From [Pseudomonas] carboxydohydrogena (GTDB lineage Bacteria > Pseudomonadota > Alphaproteobacteria > Rhizobiales > Xanthobacteraceae), in assembly GCF_029030725.1 (NCBI RefSeq), contig NZ_CP113162.1, positions 1,176,501 through 1,240,500 on the forward strand: 64,000 nt of DNA, given 5' to 3'. Both the position numbers and the translations under genes were made by a program. This document shows positions 11,972 through 22,036 of this stretch, piece after piece (position 1 is the first letter of the stretch; every line of letters begins with the position of its first letter). The notes under the pieces are model-generated. The model saw only the letters and a program-made list of their open reading frames with translations, did not search any database and was not told where the DNA came from.

Positions 11972-12919
11972 ATGATCGTTTCGCAGCGCATCCGCGCTCT
12001 GTTCAAGGTTCTCGCAATCGCCTTGGCGGTGGGTATGCCGTTGATGGCTTCTGTATCGAGCGCCGACGCTCGCGGCGGTCGCGGCTTCAGTTCGGGCTCG
12101 CGCGGCAGCCGTACGTTTGCGCCACCGCCGGTCACGCGGACCGCGCCGAACGCGGCCCAGCCGATGCAGCGGACCATCACGCCGCAGACCACCGCGCCGG
12201 TTAACGCCGCCAACAAGGGTGGCCTGTTCAACCGTCCGGGCCTGCTTGGCGGCCTCGCCGCGGGCTTCCTCGGCGCGGGCCTGCTCGGCATGCTGTTCGG
12301 CAACGGCCTGTTCGGCGGTCTTGGCGGTCTCGCCTCGATCCTCGGCTTCGTCGTTCAGCTCGTGCTGATCTTCTTCCTGGCGCGGCTCGCGATGTCGTGG
12401 TGGGCGCGCCGCAACGCGCCGGCCTATGCCAACACCGCGCCGCCGCAGGCGAACGCGGACCAGCAGCAGACCTATGCCCGCACCGGCTTCGGTCTCGGCG
12501 GCGGCAGCAGCGCGCCGCTCGAGATCACGCCCGCGGACTACGAGGCGTTCGAGCGCCGCCTGAGCGAAATTCAGGAAGCGTGGTCGAACGAGGACACCAA
12601 CCGCCTGCACAGGCTCGCGACGCCCGAGATGGTGTCGTACTTCTCGCAGGACCTCGCGGAGAACGCCTCGCGCGGCGTCGTCAACAAGGTCTCGGACGTC
12701 AAGCTGTTGCAGGGCGACCTCGCGGAAGCCTGGCGCGAAGGCCCGTCCGACTACGCCACGGTGGCGATGCGCTTCTCGCTGGTCGACAAGGCCATCGAGC
12801 GGGCCAGCGGCCGCGTCGTGGAGGGCGGCGACACGCCGGAGGAGGTCACCGAGATCTGGACCTTCGTTCGCCGCCCCGGCACCGAGTGGGAATTGTCGGC
12901 GATCCAGCAGACCAGCTAA
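11972..12919 (+). CDS. Tim44-domain membrane protein
   Basis: I place the start at the ATG at 11972, preceded by GAGGAG. Earlier in-frame codons lack a ribosome site and a signal. This gives 315 residues: a signal peptide (about 1-32), a Ser/Gly/Pro-rich segment, a Gly-rich hydrophobic double segment at about 75-135 (GLLGGLAAGFLGAGLLGMLFGNGLFGGLGG), and a soluble Tim44-like domain at about 185-315 with the typical ending (TEIWTFVRRPGTEWELSAIQQT). The function of bacterial Tim44-domain proteins is poorly defined. A strong terminator follows. Confidence 0.85.
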   Translation: MIVSQRIRALFKVLAIALAVGMPLMASVSSADARGGRGFSSGSRGSRTFAPPPVTRTAPNAAQPMQRTITPQTTAPVNAANKGGLFNRPGLLGGLAAGFLGAGLLGMLFGNGLFGGLGGLASILGFVVQLVLIFFLARLAMSWWARRNAPAYANTAPPQANADQQQTYARTGFGLGGGSSAPLEITPADYEAFERRLSEIQEAWSNEDTNRLHRLATPEMVSYFSQDLAENASRGVVNKVSDVKLLQGDLAEAWREGPSDYATVAMRFSLVDKAIERASGRVVEGGDTPEEVTEIWTFVRRPGTEWELSAIQQTS

Positions 12920-12942
12920 GGATCGCAGCCCGAAGAAACCGA

Positions 12943-12974
12943 AAGACGCCGCGTTCGCGCGGCGTCTTTTTTAT
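12943..12974 (+). terminator. Rho-independent terminator after the Tim44-domain gene
   Basis: A perfect 11-bp stem (AAGACGCCGCG paired with CGCGGCGTCTT) around a TTCG tetraloop is followed by a T-rich run (TTTTTTATT). It begins 23 bp after the stop codon. Confidence 0.93.
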
Positions 12975-13099
12975 TGGCTTGTCGCTCACAAAGGATCGGT
13001 CGCATTTTTTGATGCGGGTTTTGTAAGGCCATACCGAGGACTTTCGCCAAGCGGGTTCACTGCTATTCTCGTTCTGGGGATGTGCTGGGGACCGAAATA

Positions 13100-13771
13100 A
13101 TGCGAAAATACGAGACGTTGGCAATAAGCCTGTTCATGTTCACGGCAATATTGACGGTTTGGCTTGGTATTTCAGGGCCTGTTAAATGGGGAATTAAAGG
13201 AGAGGTGACCGGTGTTCGTCTTCTGAACTATGCGCAGAAGTGGCAAACGCTGATGGCTGCATTCTTAGCAATCGTCGTTGCTGTGATTGCCTATCAAGGG
13301 GCAAAGCTTGCTTACAAAGCTGCGATGGCAAAACTTGATGCCGATCTGAATTTAGCTACAGAAGCAAAAAACCGAAAAAATTTGGGGATTTGCTTGCGAC
13401 TTGACCACGCTACGAAGGTTCTTGCGCACGAGGCAAATCAGTTGATCGAGTTGATAGATGAACCAGATGAGAACGTTGGGAAAAGGACTTTTGCTCCAAG
13501 CCGTCTCGTATTCACGACGCAGACGGATTTAGATGAGGCTTGGTCGAATTTAGATATCTTTGATGCGGCCACTGCCCGAAAATGGAATTATCTGCGTGCT
13601 TCTTTATACAATGTTGGTCTTCTCAGAGAAAGAATATCTGGAGTTACCGTGAAGGTCGGCGATTTTACTGAACCCCGTTTTGATAAGGCAAAGAAAAATC
13701 TCAACGACTTGGCCAAAGTCGCGGGTGAACTGAGGGCGGCCATGCGACAGCTTCAGGCCGATCTTTCGTGA
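13100..13771 (+). CDS. Orphan membrane protein, AT-rich, likely acquired
   Basis: Starting at the ATG at 13100 (GGGGA eight bases upstream; an in-frame GTG at 13082 is possible) this gives 223 residues. Two membrane helices lie near residues 7-28 and 50-72, followed by about 150 residues that are helical and charged, with a predicted amphipathic stretch rich in Lys, Ala and Asp. I recognise no family. The codons are markedly AT-rich (AAA, TTA, ATA) compared with every neighbour, pointing to horizontal acquisition. The architecture (two helices then a cytoplasmic helical domain) resembles the IS-borne protein at 33232-34071, but I see no sequence similarity. Confidence 0.7.
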   Translation: MRKYETLAISLFMFTAILTVWLGISGPVKWGIKGEVTGVRLLNYAQKWQTLMAAFLAIVVAVIAYQGAKLAYKAAMAKLDADLNLATEAKNRKNLGICLRLDHATKVLAHEANQLIELIDEPDENVGKRTFAPSRLVFTTQTDLDEAWSNLDIFDAATARKWNYLRASLYNVGLLRERISGVTVKVGDFTEPRFDKAKKNLNDLAKVAGELRAAMRQLQADLS

Positions 13772-13901
13772 AATGATTTGAACACGTTGACTAGCTGATG
13801 ATTCTGCTTCTCCTCGTCATGCGGGTTGGCGGATAAGTTCAATTTTGGCGAAACCATCCCGGTTCCGTATCGTTGACTGGCAGCGGAACGGAGCCACGCG
13901 C

Positions 13902-14612
13902 ATGCGGTACGAACTGTTTTACTGGTCGGGCATTCAGGGACGCGGCGAATTCGTCCGGCTCGCGCTGGAGGAGGCTGGCGCGGATTATGTCGATGCCGCC
14001 CGCCGTGCGGGCGGCGAACAGCGGATGATGGCGATGATGAACAGCCGGCGGTGTGATCCGCCGCCGTTCGCGCCGCCGTTTCTGAAAGCGAACAAACTCG
14101 TCATCGCGCAGGTCGCCAACATCCTGCTTTATCTCGGCGGCCGCCATGGCCTTGCGCCGAAATCCGAGGCCGGGCGGCTGCGCCTGCATCAGTTGCAGCT
14201 CACGCTCACCGATTTCGTGGTCGAGATTCACGACACCCATCATCCGCTCGGGCCGACGCTTTATTACGAAGACCAGCGGCGGGAGGCGGCGAAGCGTACG
14301 GACGAATTCTGGAAATCGCGGGCGCCGAAATTTCTCGGCTATTTCGAGGATATCGCCGCGCATGGTGGCGGCCCGTATCTTGACGGACGCCGGGTGAGTT
14401 ATGTCGATTTGTCCCTGTTCCAGATCGTGGACGGGCTGCGCTATGCGTTTCCGAAGCGGATGAAGCGCTTCGAGCGCAGAATTCCGCGCCTTGCTGCGTT
14501 GCATGACCGTGTCGGCGCGCGGCCCAACATCGCCGCCTACCTGAAAAGCAACCGGCGCATTCCCTTCAACACCGACGGTATTTTCCGTCACTATCCCGCC
14601 CTCGACCGATAA
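13902..14612 (+). CDS. Glutathione S-transferase family protein
   Basis: A 236-residue protein from the ATG at 13902 (MRYELFYWSGIQGRGEFVRL). The upstream in-frame extension lacks a good ribosome site. Residues 1-85 form a thioredoxin-like GST N-domain with the catalytic-type Tyr/Ser-Gly region near residues 7-12 and a loop equivalent to the cis-Pro loop (PPPFAPPF). Residues about 90-220 form the all-helical GST C-domain. The sequence resembles the sigma/alpha-like bacterial GSTs that conjugate or reduce electrophiles with glutathione; the substrate is unknown. Confidence 0.8.
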   Translation: MRYELFYWSGIQGRGEFVRLALEEAGADYVDAARRAGGEQRMMAMMNSRRCDPPPFAPPFLKANKLVIAQVANILLYLGGRHGLAPKSEAGRLRLHQLQLTLTDFVVEIHDTHHPLGPTLYYEDQRREAAKRTDEFWKSRAPKFLGYFEDIAAHGGGPYLDGRRVSYVDLSLFQIVDGLRYAFPKRMKRFERRIPRLAALHDRVGARPNIAAYLKSNRRIPFNTDGIFRHYPALDR

Positions 14613-14669
14613 CCGGTCGCGAACCGCTCGATCGGGGTGCTAGGCTGACTTGAGCAGCAGGAGAATCGC

Positions 14670-15074
14670 ATGAAGATCACGCATCCCGGAGACGTGCCCA
14701 CGAAGCGGCCGCCGGAGGAGTATTTCACCGGCACGGTCTGGATGGACCCGATGATTCAGGCTCCCGCTCCGGCGCGGTTGCAGGTGGCGAAGGTGAGTTT
14801 CGAGCCCGGCGCGCGCACGGCGTGGCACACCCATCCGCTCGGGCAGACGCTGTATGTGTTGTCCGGCTGCGGGCTGATCCAGCGCGATGGCGAGAGCATC
14901 CAGACCATCAGGCCGGGCGACGTGATCTGGATTCCGCCCGGCGAGAAGCACTGGCATGGCGCTTCGCCCGCGAACGGCATGGTTCATCTGGCGATGCAGG
15001 AACTGCAAGACGGGTCCGCCGCCGAATGGCTCGAAAAGGTCACCGACGAGGAATATGCGGGGCGCACCGCATAA
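14670..15074 (+). CDS. Small cupin, (R)-mandelonitrile lyase-like
   Basis: A 134-residue single-domain cupin. It has the metal-binding motif in TAWHTHPLGQTLYVLSGCG and the second cupin motif in PGDVIWIPPGEKHWHGA. The spacing and many residues (YFTGTVWMDP, EPGARTAWHTHPLGQT, PGEKHWHGA) closely match the cupin hydroxynitrile lyases described from Granulicella, which bind Mn or Fe. The natural reaction in most of these proteins is not known, so cyanohydrin chemistry is an analogy. A ribosome site (CAGGAG) precedes the ATG. Confidence 0.85.
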   Translation: MKITHPGDVPTKRPPEEYFTGTVWMDPMIQAPAPARLQVAKVSFEPGARTAWHTHPLGQTLYVLSGCGLIQRDGESIQTIRPGDVIWIPPGEKHWHGASPANGMVHLAMQELQDGSAAEWLEKVTDEEYAGRTA

Positions 15075-15213
15075 ACCGATCGTGAACCGGGGTGGCCCCA
15101 TGGAACCCTTGCCAAGCGCCCCAATGATGACTCATTGTGAATGTGGGATGAACGGATTCGCCCGATAACCGCAATGCGTGTGCCGAGCACGCGGCTCTCA
15201 GGACGGAGACACC

Positions 15214-15576
15214 ATGCGCATCATCACCCCTGTGGTCTATGCCGGACTGCTCGCGGTCTCGATCTACGCCGCGCTGGCCCAGACTTCACCGATCCAGTAC
15301 ACGCCTCCGGCTCCGGAGGTGCAGGCCCCCACCAAGCTCGCTTACGCCGCGCCGACCGACGGCGCGCAGAAGTCCGCCAAGCCCGCGGTTCGCGTCAGCA
15401 AGCGCGACGCCTGCCGCCAGAAAATCGCAGCCAGGCATCTCAAGCACCGCGAGGCTCGCGACAAGATGCAACTGTGCGTGGCGGAAGCGCGCGTCGAATG
15501 CCTGAAACAGGCGATCGACCGGCACGTGCATCCGAGCCAGCGCCGCCTGTTCGTGCGAAGCTGCGTGGCATCCTGA
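15214..15576 (+). CDS. Small secreted Cys-containing protein (hypothetical)
   Basis: From the ATG at 15214 (GGACGGAG upstream) this is 120 residues. It has a signal peptide (about 1-22, ALAQ-TS), a Pro/Ala-rich spacer, and a basic C-terminal helical region with four cysteines (RDACRQKI, MQLCVAE, VECLKQ, VRSCVAS). The Cys spacing and the R-x-LFVRSC ending faintly recall PsiF-type repeats, but I would not name it. A terminator follows directly. Confidence 0.7.
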   Translation: MRIITPVVYAGLLAVSIYAALAQTSPIQYTPPAPEVQAPTKLAYAAPTDGAQKSAKPAVRVSKRDACRQKIAARHLKHREARDKMQLCVAEARVECLKQAIDRHVHPSQRRLFVRSCVAS

Positions 15577-15598
15577 GCGGAAACGGATAATTTGCGAC

Positions 15599-15630
15599 AA
15601 GGCCGGGTGATGAGCCCGGCCTTGTTCTTT
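15599..15630 (+). terminator. Rho-independent terminator
   Basis: The stem AAGGCCGGG pairs with CCCGGCCTT around a seven-base loop, followed by a T-rich run (GTTCTTT). It ends the transcript of the small secreted protein gene just before the glyoxalase-like gene. Confidence 0.85.
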
Positions 15631-15649
15631 GTCGGGTAGTGAGGCTGTT

Positions 15650-16045
15650 ATGCACGATCAGAAAACGCCGTTCGCCGCGGTCTGGGATCACGTCCACCTC
15701 CGTGTCGGCGATCCGGAGGCCGTCGCCGCGTGGTTCGAGACCATGCTGGGCGGAGACATCCTGCGCGCGCCCGGCCGTGTCGATGTCGTTCTCGGCGGCC
15801 AGAAAATCTTCCTGCTGCAAGCGCCCGGCACCGACAAGCCGTCGCCAGCGCATCCGCATCGCGGGCTCGATCATTTCGGATTGAGCGTGAAGGATATCGA
15901 CGAGGTCGCGGACCGCCTGAAGGCGAAGGGCGTTCGCTTTTCCGCGGAGCCGCATACCCCGCGTCCCGGCATCCGCATCGCGTTTCTGGAAGGACCGGAC
16001 GGCATCTCGATCGAGATCCTGGAGCGGGACGAGAAATATCAATAA
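15650..16045 (+). CDS. Glyoxalase/VOC family protein
   Basis: A 131-residue single VOC fold. It starts at the ATG at 15650, with a GAGG site upstream. Metal-ligand-like positions are present: His in WDHVHLRVGD, His in GLDHFGLSVKD, and a C-terminal Glu in GISIEILERDE. Lactoylglutathione lyase, ring-cleavage or fosfomycin-type activities are all possible from sequence; no substrate can be assigned. Confidence 0.82.
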   Translation: MHDQKTPFAAVWDHVHLRVGDPEAVAAWFETMLGGDILRAPGRVDVVLGGQKIFLLQAPGTDKPSPAHPHRGLDHFGLSVKDIDEVADRLKAKGVRFSAEPHTPRPGIRIAFLEGPDGISIEILERDEKYQ

Positions 16046-16184
16046 GGGCGCTGGCACTGAGCGGAGACGATCGCGAAGAACACCATTGGCGTCTGATGAC
16101 GATGAGGAAGATCGACGTCGCCGCCATCGAGAAAGCGCGGCGGGAGTAGGGGCTGCTGGCGGACCTTACGCGGCGCTTTTCCCG

Positions 16185-17789
16185 TCAGAGCTTTGAAGCC
16201 TTGCGCGCCTTCTCCGCTCCGCTCTGCCGGGCAATGAAGGCCAGCGTCGCGTCCACAGGCATCGGATCGCTGTAGAGAAAGCCCTGCGCCTGTTCGCATC
16301 CCTGTTCAGCGAGGGCGGCGGCCTGCGCGGCGTCCTCGACGCCCTCGGCCGTGACCGTCAGCCCCAGACCGTGGCCGAGACCCAGCAGCGCTCCCAGAAA
16401 GGTCGATGCATCGCTGTCCTCGCCGACGCGGCGCAGGAAGCTGCGGTCGATCTTGATCTTGTCGATCTTGAAATTGCGCAAATGATAGATGCTCGAATAG
16501 CCGGTGCCGAAATCGTCGAGCGCGATGCGCACTCCGGCGTCCCGCAATGCGCCGAGGGTGATCTGGGCGGCTTCCGGATCGCGCACCAGTGCGCTCTCGG
16601 TCAGTTCGACTTCGAGGCGTTGGGTCGGAAGGCCGGATTCGCCGAGAATATGCAGAATACGCAGGCCGAGCGTTTTGTCGCTCAACTGCAACAGCGAGAT
16701 GTTGAAGGCGAGAACGACGTCATCGGGCCAGGATGTCGCCGCGCGGGTGGCCTGTCGCAGCAGATGATAGGACAGGTCCTCGATCAGGCCGCAGTTTTCG
16801 GCAACCGGAATGAACCGCTCCGGCGCGACATCGCCGAGCGTGGGATGTATCCAGCGCGCCAGCGCCTCGAATCCGGCGACGCGCTGGGTGCGCAGGTCGA
16901 TCAATGGCTGATAGAACGGCTGAATGTCGCCGTTGGCGACGGCGGCGCGCAATTCGCGCTCGATCATGTCGCGTTCCAGCAGGCGGGCGTCCATTTCGGA
17001 ATCATGGAAACGCTGCGCGGATTTGTGTTCGGCCTTGGCGCGGTACAGCGCGACGTCGGCGCGCCGGGTAATTTCGGTTGCGTCACGGGTATCGTGCGGA
17101 AACAGCGCGATGCCGATGCCGACGCCGATCCGGTGCTGGACCGCATCGAGTGGAATCGGCTTTTCGATTTCCCTGATGATCCGCAGCGATATGTTGGTGG
17201 CTTCCTCCGGCCCGCTGAGTTGCCGGGCGAGCACGGCGAATTCGTCACCGCCGAAGCGCACGACGAGGTCTCCGCGCCGGACCGCGCTCTGCAATCGTGC
17301 GGCGACGTTGATGAGCACCTCGTCGCCGGTGGCGTGGCCGTAGATGTCGTTGATGCGCTTGAAGTCGTTGAGATCGAGCAGCAGCAAGGCGTGCGTGCCG
17401 TCCGCGCCGGGCGGAGCGGCGATGGCCTCTTTCAGCTCTTTCTGGAACTGGCGGCGGTTGGGCAGGCCGGTGAGCGTGTCCTGATGGGCAAGCTCGCGGG
17501 CCCGGGATTCGGCGGCGACGCGGCGCATCATCTCGCGCCGTTGCGCAAGCAGGGTGCGGCGGCACATGATCATCAGGCCGATGCATAGCAGCGCAAGCAG
17601 CGCCAGGGCTTCATCGAGTTCGATGATGTGATCTTGCGGCGAGAGCCCGGCCGGATTTTCGAAAATATCGAAATGATAGGCGAAGACCGTGGCAAGGCAG
17701 ACGAGCCCGGCCAGCATCGCGCCGTCCTGGAAGACGCGCCGATGCCGCATCACGAAATGCTTCGCCCGCGTGATCGTGGATGCCGTCAT
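16185..17789 (-). CDS. Membrane-bound GGDEF-EAL cyclic-di-GMP protein
   Basis: A 534-residue protein. Two N-terminal membrane helices (about residues 22-42 and 58-76) bound a very short periplasmic loop. The GGDEF domain has an intact GGDEF motif at about 180-184 and an RxxD inhibitory site at about 171-174. The EAL domain has EAL at about 308-310, DDFGTGYSS at about 425-433 and TAEGVED near the end. Both catalytic motifs look complete, so it may make and degrade cyclic-di-GMP; which activity dominates cannot be read from sequence. The ligand-sensing part is minimal. Its location near motility genes fits a role in swimming or attachment. Confidence 0.93.
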   Translation of the reverse strand: MTASTITRAKHFVMRHRRVFQDGAMLAGLVCLATVFAYHFDIFENPAGLSPQDHIIELDEALALLALLCIGLMIMCRRTLLAQRREMMRRVAAESRARELAHQDTLTGLPNRRQFQKELKEAIAAPPGADGTHALLLLDLNDFKRINDIYGHATGDEVLINVAARLQSAVRRGDLVVRFGGDEFAVLARQLSGPEEATNISLRIIREIEKPIPLDAVQHRIGVGIGIALFPHDTRDATEITRRADVALYRAKAEHKSAQRFHDSEMDARLLERDMIERELRAAVANGDIQPFYQPLIDLRTQRVAGFEALARWIHPTLGDVAPERFIPVAENCGLIEDLSYHLLRQATRAATSWPDDVVLAFNISLLQLSDKTLGLRILHILGESGLPTQRLEVELTESALVRDPEAAQITLGALRDAGVRIALDDFGTGYSSIYHLRNFKIDKIKIDRSFLRRVGEDSDASTFLGALLGLGHGLGLTVTAEGVEDAAQAAALAEQGCEQAQGFLYSDPMPVDATLAFIARQSGAEKARKASKL

Positions 17790-17898
17790 GAAGCCTCAAG
17801 GGTGATAACCCCTGCAATTTATGGCTTCCGGCATGAAAAAACGCTGAATCAACAGCCTTAACTGCTGGTTGTTGCCGGGTTTTGGCGGGCGAAACCGT

Positions 17899-18372
17899 CT
17901 AGCCGTCGCGCTCCCGCGATACTGTGACGCTGGTGCCGGTCTTGGTGCCCGCGCAATTGATGTCGAGCTTGCGGTACCGGGTCTTGATGTCCTTGCCGCG
18001 CAGCAGGCCGATGCGGCCGAGGCAGCGGTTGACGCCGCGCAGGGCGTCCTTTTTCGGGATGGTGAAAATCTGCGCCACGGCGCTGGCGACGAAGCCGGTG
18101 AAGTCCGCCGAGGGCTTCTTCTGGTTGGTCGCCGCGTAAAAATCGCCCTGCCGGTTGCGGCTATGGCAGCCGAGCGAGGCCTGCGTGGCGGCGGGATGCT
18201 GCAAATAGATAATGCCGCCGCGCGCGCCGCCCACTTTCAGCCCGTCGATCTGCTGGGAGAGCGAGCGGGCCAGTTCGTCGCAGGGATCGGCATAAGCGGG
18301 GGAGGCGATGCCCGACACGAGCAGTATCATGAAGGCGGTAACGATATGCAGTCGCGAGGGGACAAGGGTCAT
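17899..18372 (-). CDS. Secreted hypothetical protein
   Basis: From the ATG whose complement lies at 18370-18372, this is 157 residues: a signal peptide (about 1-30, PAYA-DP), then a mature domain with five cysteines (PCDELAR, LGCHSRN, NRCLGR, NCAGT). A longer frame to 18483 exists but its extra N-terminus is basic and unlike a signal. No family was recognised. It is divergent from the fumarase gene. Confidence 0.72.
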   Translation of the reverse strand: MTLVPSRLHIVTAFMILLVSGIASPAYADPCDELARSLSQQIDGLKVGGARGGIIYLQHPAATQASLGCHSRNRQGDFYAATNQKKPSADFTGFVASAVAQIFTIPKKDALRGVNRCLGRIGLLRGKDIKTRYRKLDINCAGTKTGTSVTVSRERDG

Positions 18373-18512
18373 GGCGGCATTGAAGCGCGGGGAGAGGCGT
18401 TGGGCAAGCCGTTCCTTGGCGGCCGGAATACCGCGACTTTCGGGGTCTTTGCGGGCCGGGGGAAAGCGATTAGAACGCTTCAAAACTGTTATCCGCTGTC
18501 CGAGAGGCTCCG

Positions 18513-20156
<1,644 letters not shown>

Positions 20157-20217
20157 GTGGAGCGGAACGCATTGGCGGCCTGCTTGTTGTTCCGGGAGAG
20201 GAACAGGGAGCTGGACC

Positions 20218-20391
20218 ATGACGGAACGCGACAAGGTTCAAACCAGCGAGAGTGAGACGGAAGCGAAGAAGCGCGCGGATGACATCGAGTCCTTCTTCGA
20301 GCAGCGTGGCACTCTCGGCCTGGGCCTGCCGAACGAAGGGCTCGCCGAGCGGATCGAGAAGCAACGGGAAGAGGAGCGTCGAAACCGCTGA
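20218..20391 (+). CDS. Small acidic-basic hypothetical protein (57 aa)
   Basis: A 57-residue reading frame begins at an ATG preceded by GGGAG and ends in TGA. The protein is highly charged (runs of Glu, Lys, Arg), with the central phrase ESFFEQRGTLGLGLPNEGLAERIEKQ, and is probably helical. Base composition and the good ribosome site suggest a real gene. It lies 61 bp after the fumarase gene on the same strand. No function is known to me. Confidence 0.65.
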   Translation: MTERDKVQTSESETEAKKRADDIESFFEQRGTLGLGLPNEGLAERIEKQREEERRNR

Positions 20392-20618
20392 TCTGCGGCA
20401 TCGGCGAATGACACGGGAAGCCGTTGTCATCGGAGCCTGTTCGCGTGTCTGCGCGGGCTCCTTTATCGCGCGGGCTGAAACGGCGCGGACCTCGTAAGGC
20501 TGTTCCACTTCCTCAAGCGCCCAGCGGACGCGCGGTCGCTGGCAAGCCCCTTTCCCCATCCGGCGATTTTTCAAAGGCGGTGATGACGACGGTCATGGTG
20601 CGGCTGCTTCCGGCCGGC

Positions 20619-20663
20619 TTGACAACAACGCTCCCGCATCGTATTTAACCTATAAGTTAAATA
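20619..20663 (+). promoter_or_regulatory. Promoter with overlapping ArsR-type operator
   Basis: A TTGACA at 20619-20624 is followed after exactly 17 bp by TATTTA at 20642-20647, a good sigma-70-type promoter. The -10 element is inside a perfect 8-bp inverted repeat (TATTTAAC, six-base spacer, GTTAAATA; 20642-20663). The AT-rich dyad is typical of ArsR-family operators and stands 14 bp before the regulator's start codon, so self-repression is likely. Confidence 0.78.
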
Positions 20664-20676
20664 CGAGAATGGCCCC

Positions 20677-21057
20677 ATGGACCGGCTTTCCAGCACGTTT
20701 TCAGCCCTCGCGGACCCGACAAGGCGGGCCATTCTGGCGCGGCTCGCGCTCGGCGAAACCTCGGTCAACGAACTCGCGGAGCCGTTCGACATGAGCCTTC
20801 CCGCCGTCTCCAGGCATCTCAAGGTGCTGGAGGGCGCGGGGCTGATCACGCGCGGGCGCAACGCGCAATGGCGGCCGTGCAAGCTCGACGCCGCGCCGCT
20901 GAAAGAAGCGGCGGGCTGGATCGATTTCTATCGCAGGTTCTGGGAGGCGAGCTTCGACCGGCTCGATGCCTATCTGGAACGCCTGCAATCGGCTGACGCC
21001 GCACCGGAGAAGCCAAAATCAGTCAAAGGGAAGGGACGTAAAAATGGCGGCAAGTGA
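20677..21057 (+). CDS. ArsR-family winged-helix repressor
   Basis: A 126-residue regulator with the classic ArsR opening (STFSALADPTRRAILARLALGE), a recognition helix (FDMSLPAVSRHLKVLEGAGLI) and a wing (TRGRNAQWRPCKLD). It lacks the CxC metal motif of arsenic sensors and belongs with the repressors that precede AHSA1/SRPBCC genes. Its 3' end overlaps the next gene by 14 bp, indicating one operon with the following AHSA1 and VOC genes. Confidence 0.93.
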   Translation: MDRLSSTFSALADPTRRAILARLALGETSVNELAEPFDMSLPAVSRHLKVLEGAGLITRGRNAQWRPCKLDAAPLKEAAGWIDFYRRFWEASFDRLDAYLERLQSADAAPEKPKSVKGKGRKNGGK

Positions 21058-21556
21058 TTCAGCGACCGCTCAGGAATTCACCGTCACGCGCACCTTCAAT
21101 GCGCCGCGCGACGCCGTGTGGAAGGCGTGGACGGAGCGCGAGGCGCTGGAGGAGTGGTGGGGCCCGAAAGGCTGCGTCATCGAGGTCGAGGCGCTCGACG
21201 CATCGCCCGGCGGCACATTCCATTATTCGATGGAGATGCAGGAAGGCTGCAAGTGGTGGGGCATTTTCCATTACGAGGAAGTCGTGAAACCGGAACGTAT
21301 CGTGTTCGTCAATTCGTTTTCGAATGAATCCGGCGAGATCACCCGCGCGCCGTTCAGCGACAACTGGCCGAAGCAAATCCGCAACGTCGTGACCTTCCAC
21401 GATGAGGGCGGCAAGACGCGGATCGAACTGCGCGGCCGGCCGGTCAACGTCTCCGCCGAGGAGCAGGCGATGTTCGAGAGCATGTTCGGCTCGATGCAAC
21501 AGGGCTTCGGCGGCACGTTCGATCAGCTCGACGAATATCTCGCGACACAAAAGTGA
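21044..21556 (+). CDS. AHSA1/SRPBCC-domain protein
   Basis: A 170-residue protein starting at the ATG at 21044 (GGGACG upstream), inside the end of the arsR-type gene. It has the SRPBCC/START-like opening TVTRTFNAPRDAVWKAWTE and the WWGPKGC phrase common in ArsR-linked AHSA1 proteins. The fold encloses a hydrophobic ligand cavity. No substrate is established; the ArsR link suggests response to a small organic compound or stress. Confidence 0.88.
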   Translation: MAASDSATAQEFTVTRTFNAPRDAVWKAWTEREALEEWWGPKGCVIEVEALDASPGGTFHYSMEMQEGCKWWGIFHYEEVVKPERIVFVNSFSNESGEITRAPFSDNWPKQIRNVVTFHDEGGKTRIELRGRPVNVSAEEQAMFESMFGSMQQGFGGTFDQLDEYLATQK

Positions 21557-21604
21557 CGCAACGCGCCTGCACAGTGCAATCAATCACGACCGGAGGATAC
21601 GCTC

Positions 21605-22018
21605 ATGAAGATCAATCCCTATCTGTTTTTCAACGGCCAGTGCGAGGAAGCAGTCAAGTTTTATGCAAAGGTGCTCGGCGGAAAGATCGAGTTGATGCTG
21701 CCCTACAAGGATATGCCCGGCGATGAAAAGCCCCCGGCGGAATTCGCCAACCACATCATGCATGCCCGCATGTCGGTCGGCGATCAGGTCATCCTGGCCT
21801 CCGATGCCGGACCCGGCCGCTACAACAAGCCGCAGGGTTTCGACGTCAGTCTGAATGTCGACACGGTGGAGGAGGCCGAGCGGATTTTCAAAGGGCTGTC
21901 GGAGGGCGCTCAATCCATCGGGATGCCGCTTGGCGAGACGTTCTGGGCGGAGCGGTTCGGTGCGTTCGTGGACAAGTTCGGCACCAACTGGATGGTCAAC
22001 TGCAACAAGCCGATGTGA
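21605..22018 (+). CDS. PhnB-like VOC family protein
   Basis: A 137-residue protein (MKINPYLFFNGQCEEAVKFYAKVLGGKIELMLPY), typical of the YjdN/PhnB branch of the glyoxalase superfamily. The C-terminal FGAFVDKFGTNWMVN phrase is characteristic. A GGAGG ribosome site precedes the ATG. It continues the ArsR operon. A function beyond the fold is unknown. Confidence 0.88.
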   Translation: MKINPYLFFNGQCEEAVKFYAKVLGGKIELMLPYKDMPGDEKPPAEFANHIMHARMSVGDQVILASDAGPGRYNKPQGFDVSLNVDTVEEAERIFKGLSEGAQSIGMPLGETFWAERFGAFVDKFGTNWMVNCNKPM

Positions 22019-22036
22019 TCGGCGAAGGTGAAGCCG

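Noticed and set aside
16096-16149. Short plus-strand phrase MTMRKIDVAAIEKARRE followed by a stop
   Set aside because: Only 17-18 codons with no ribosome site; possibly the remnant of a gene, but too short to support.
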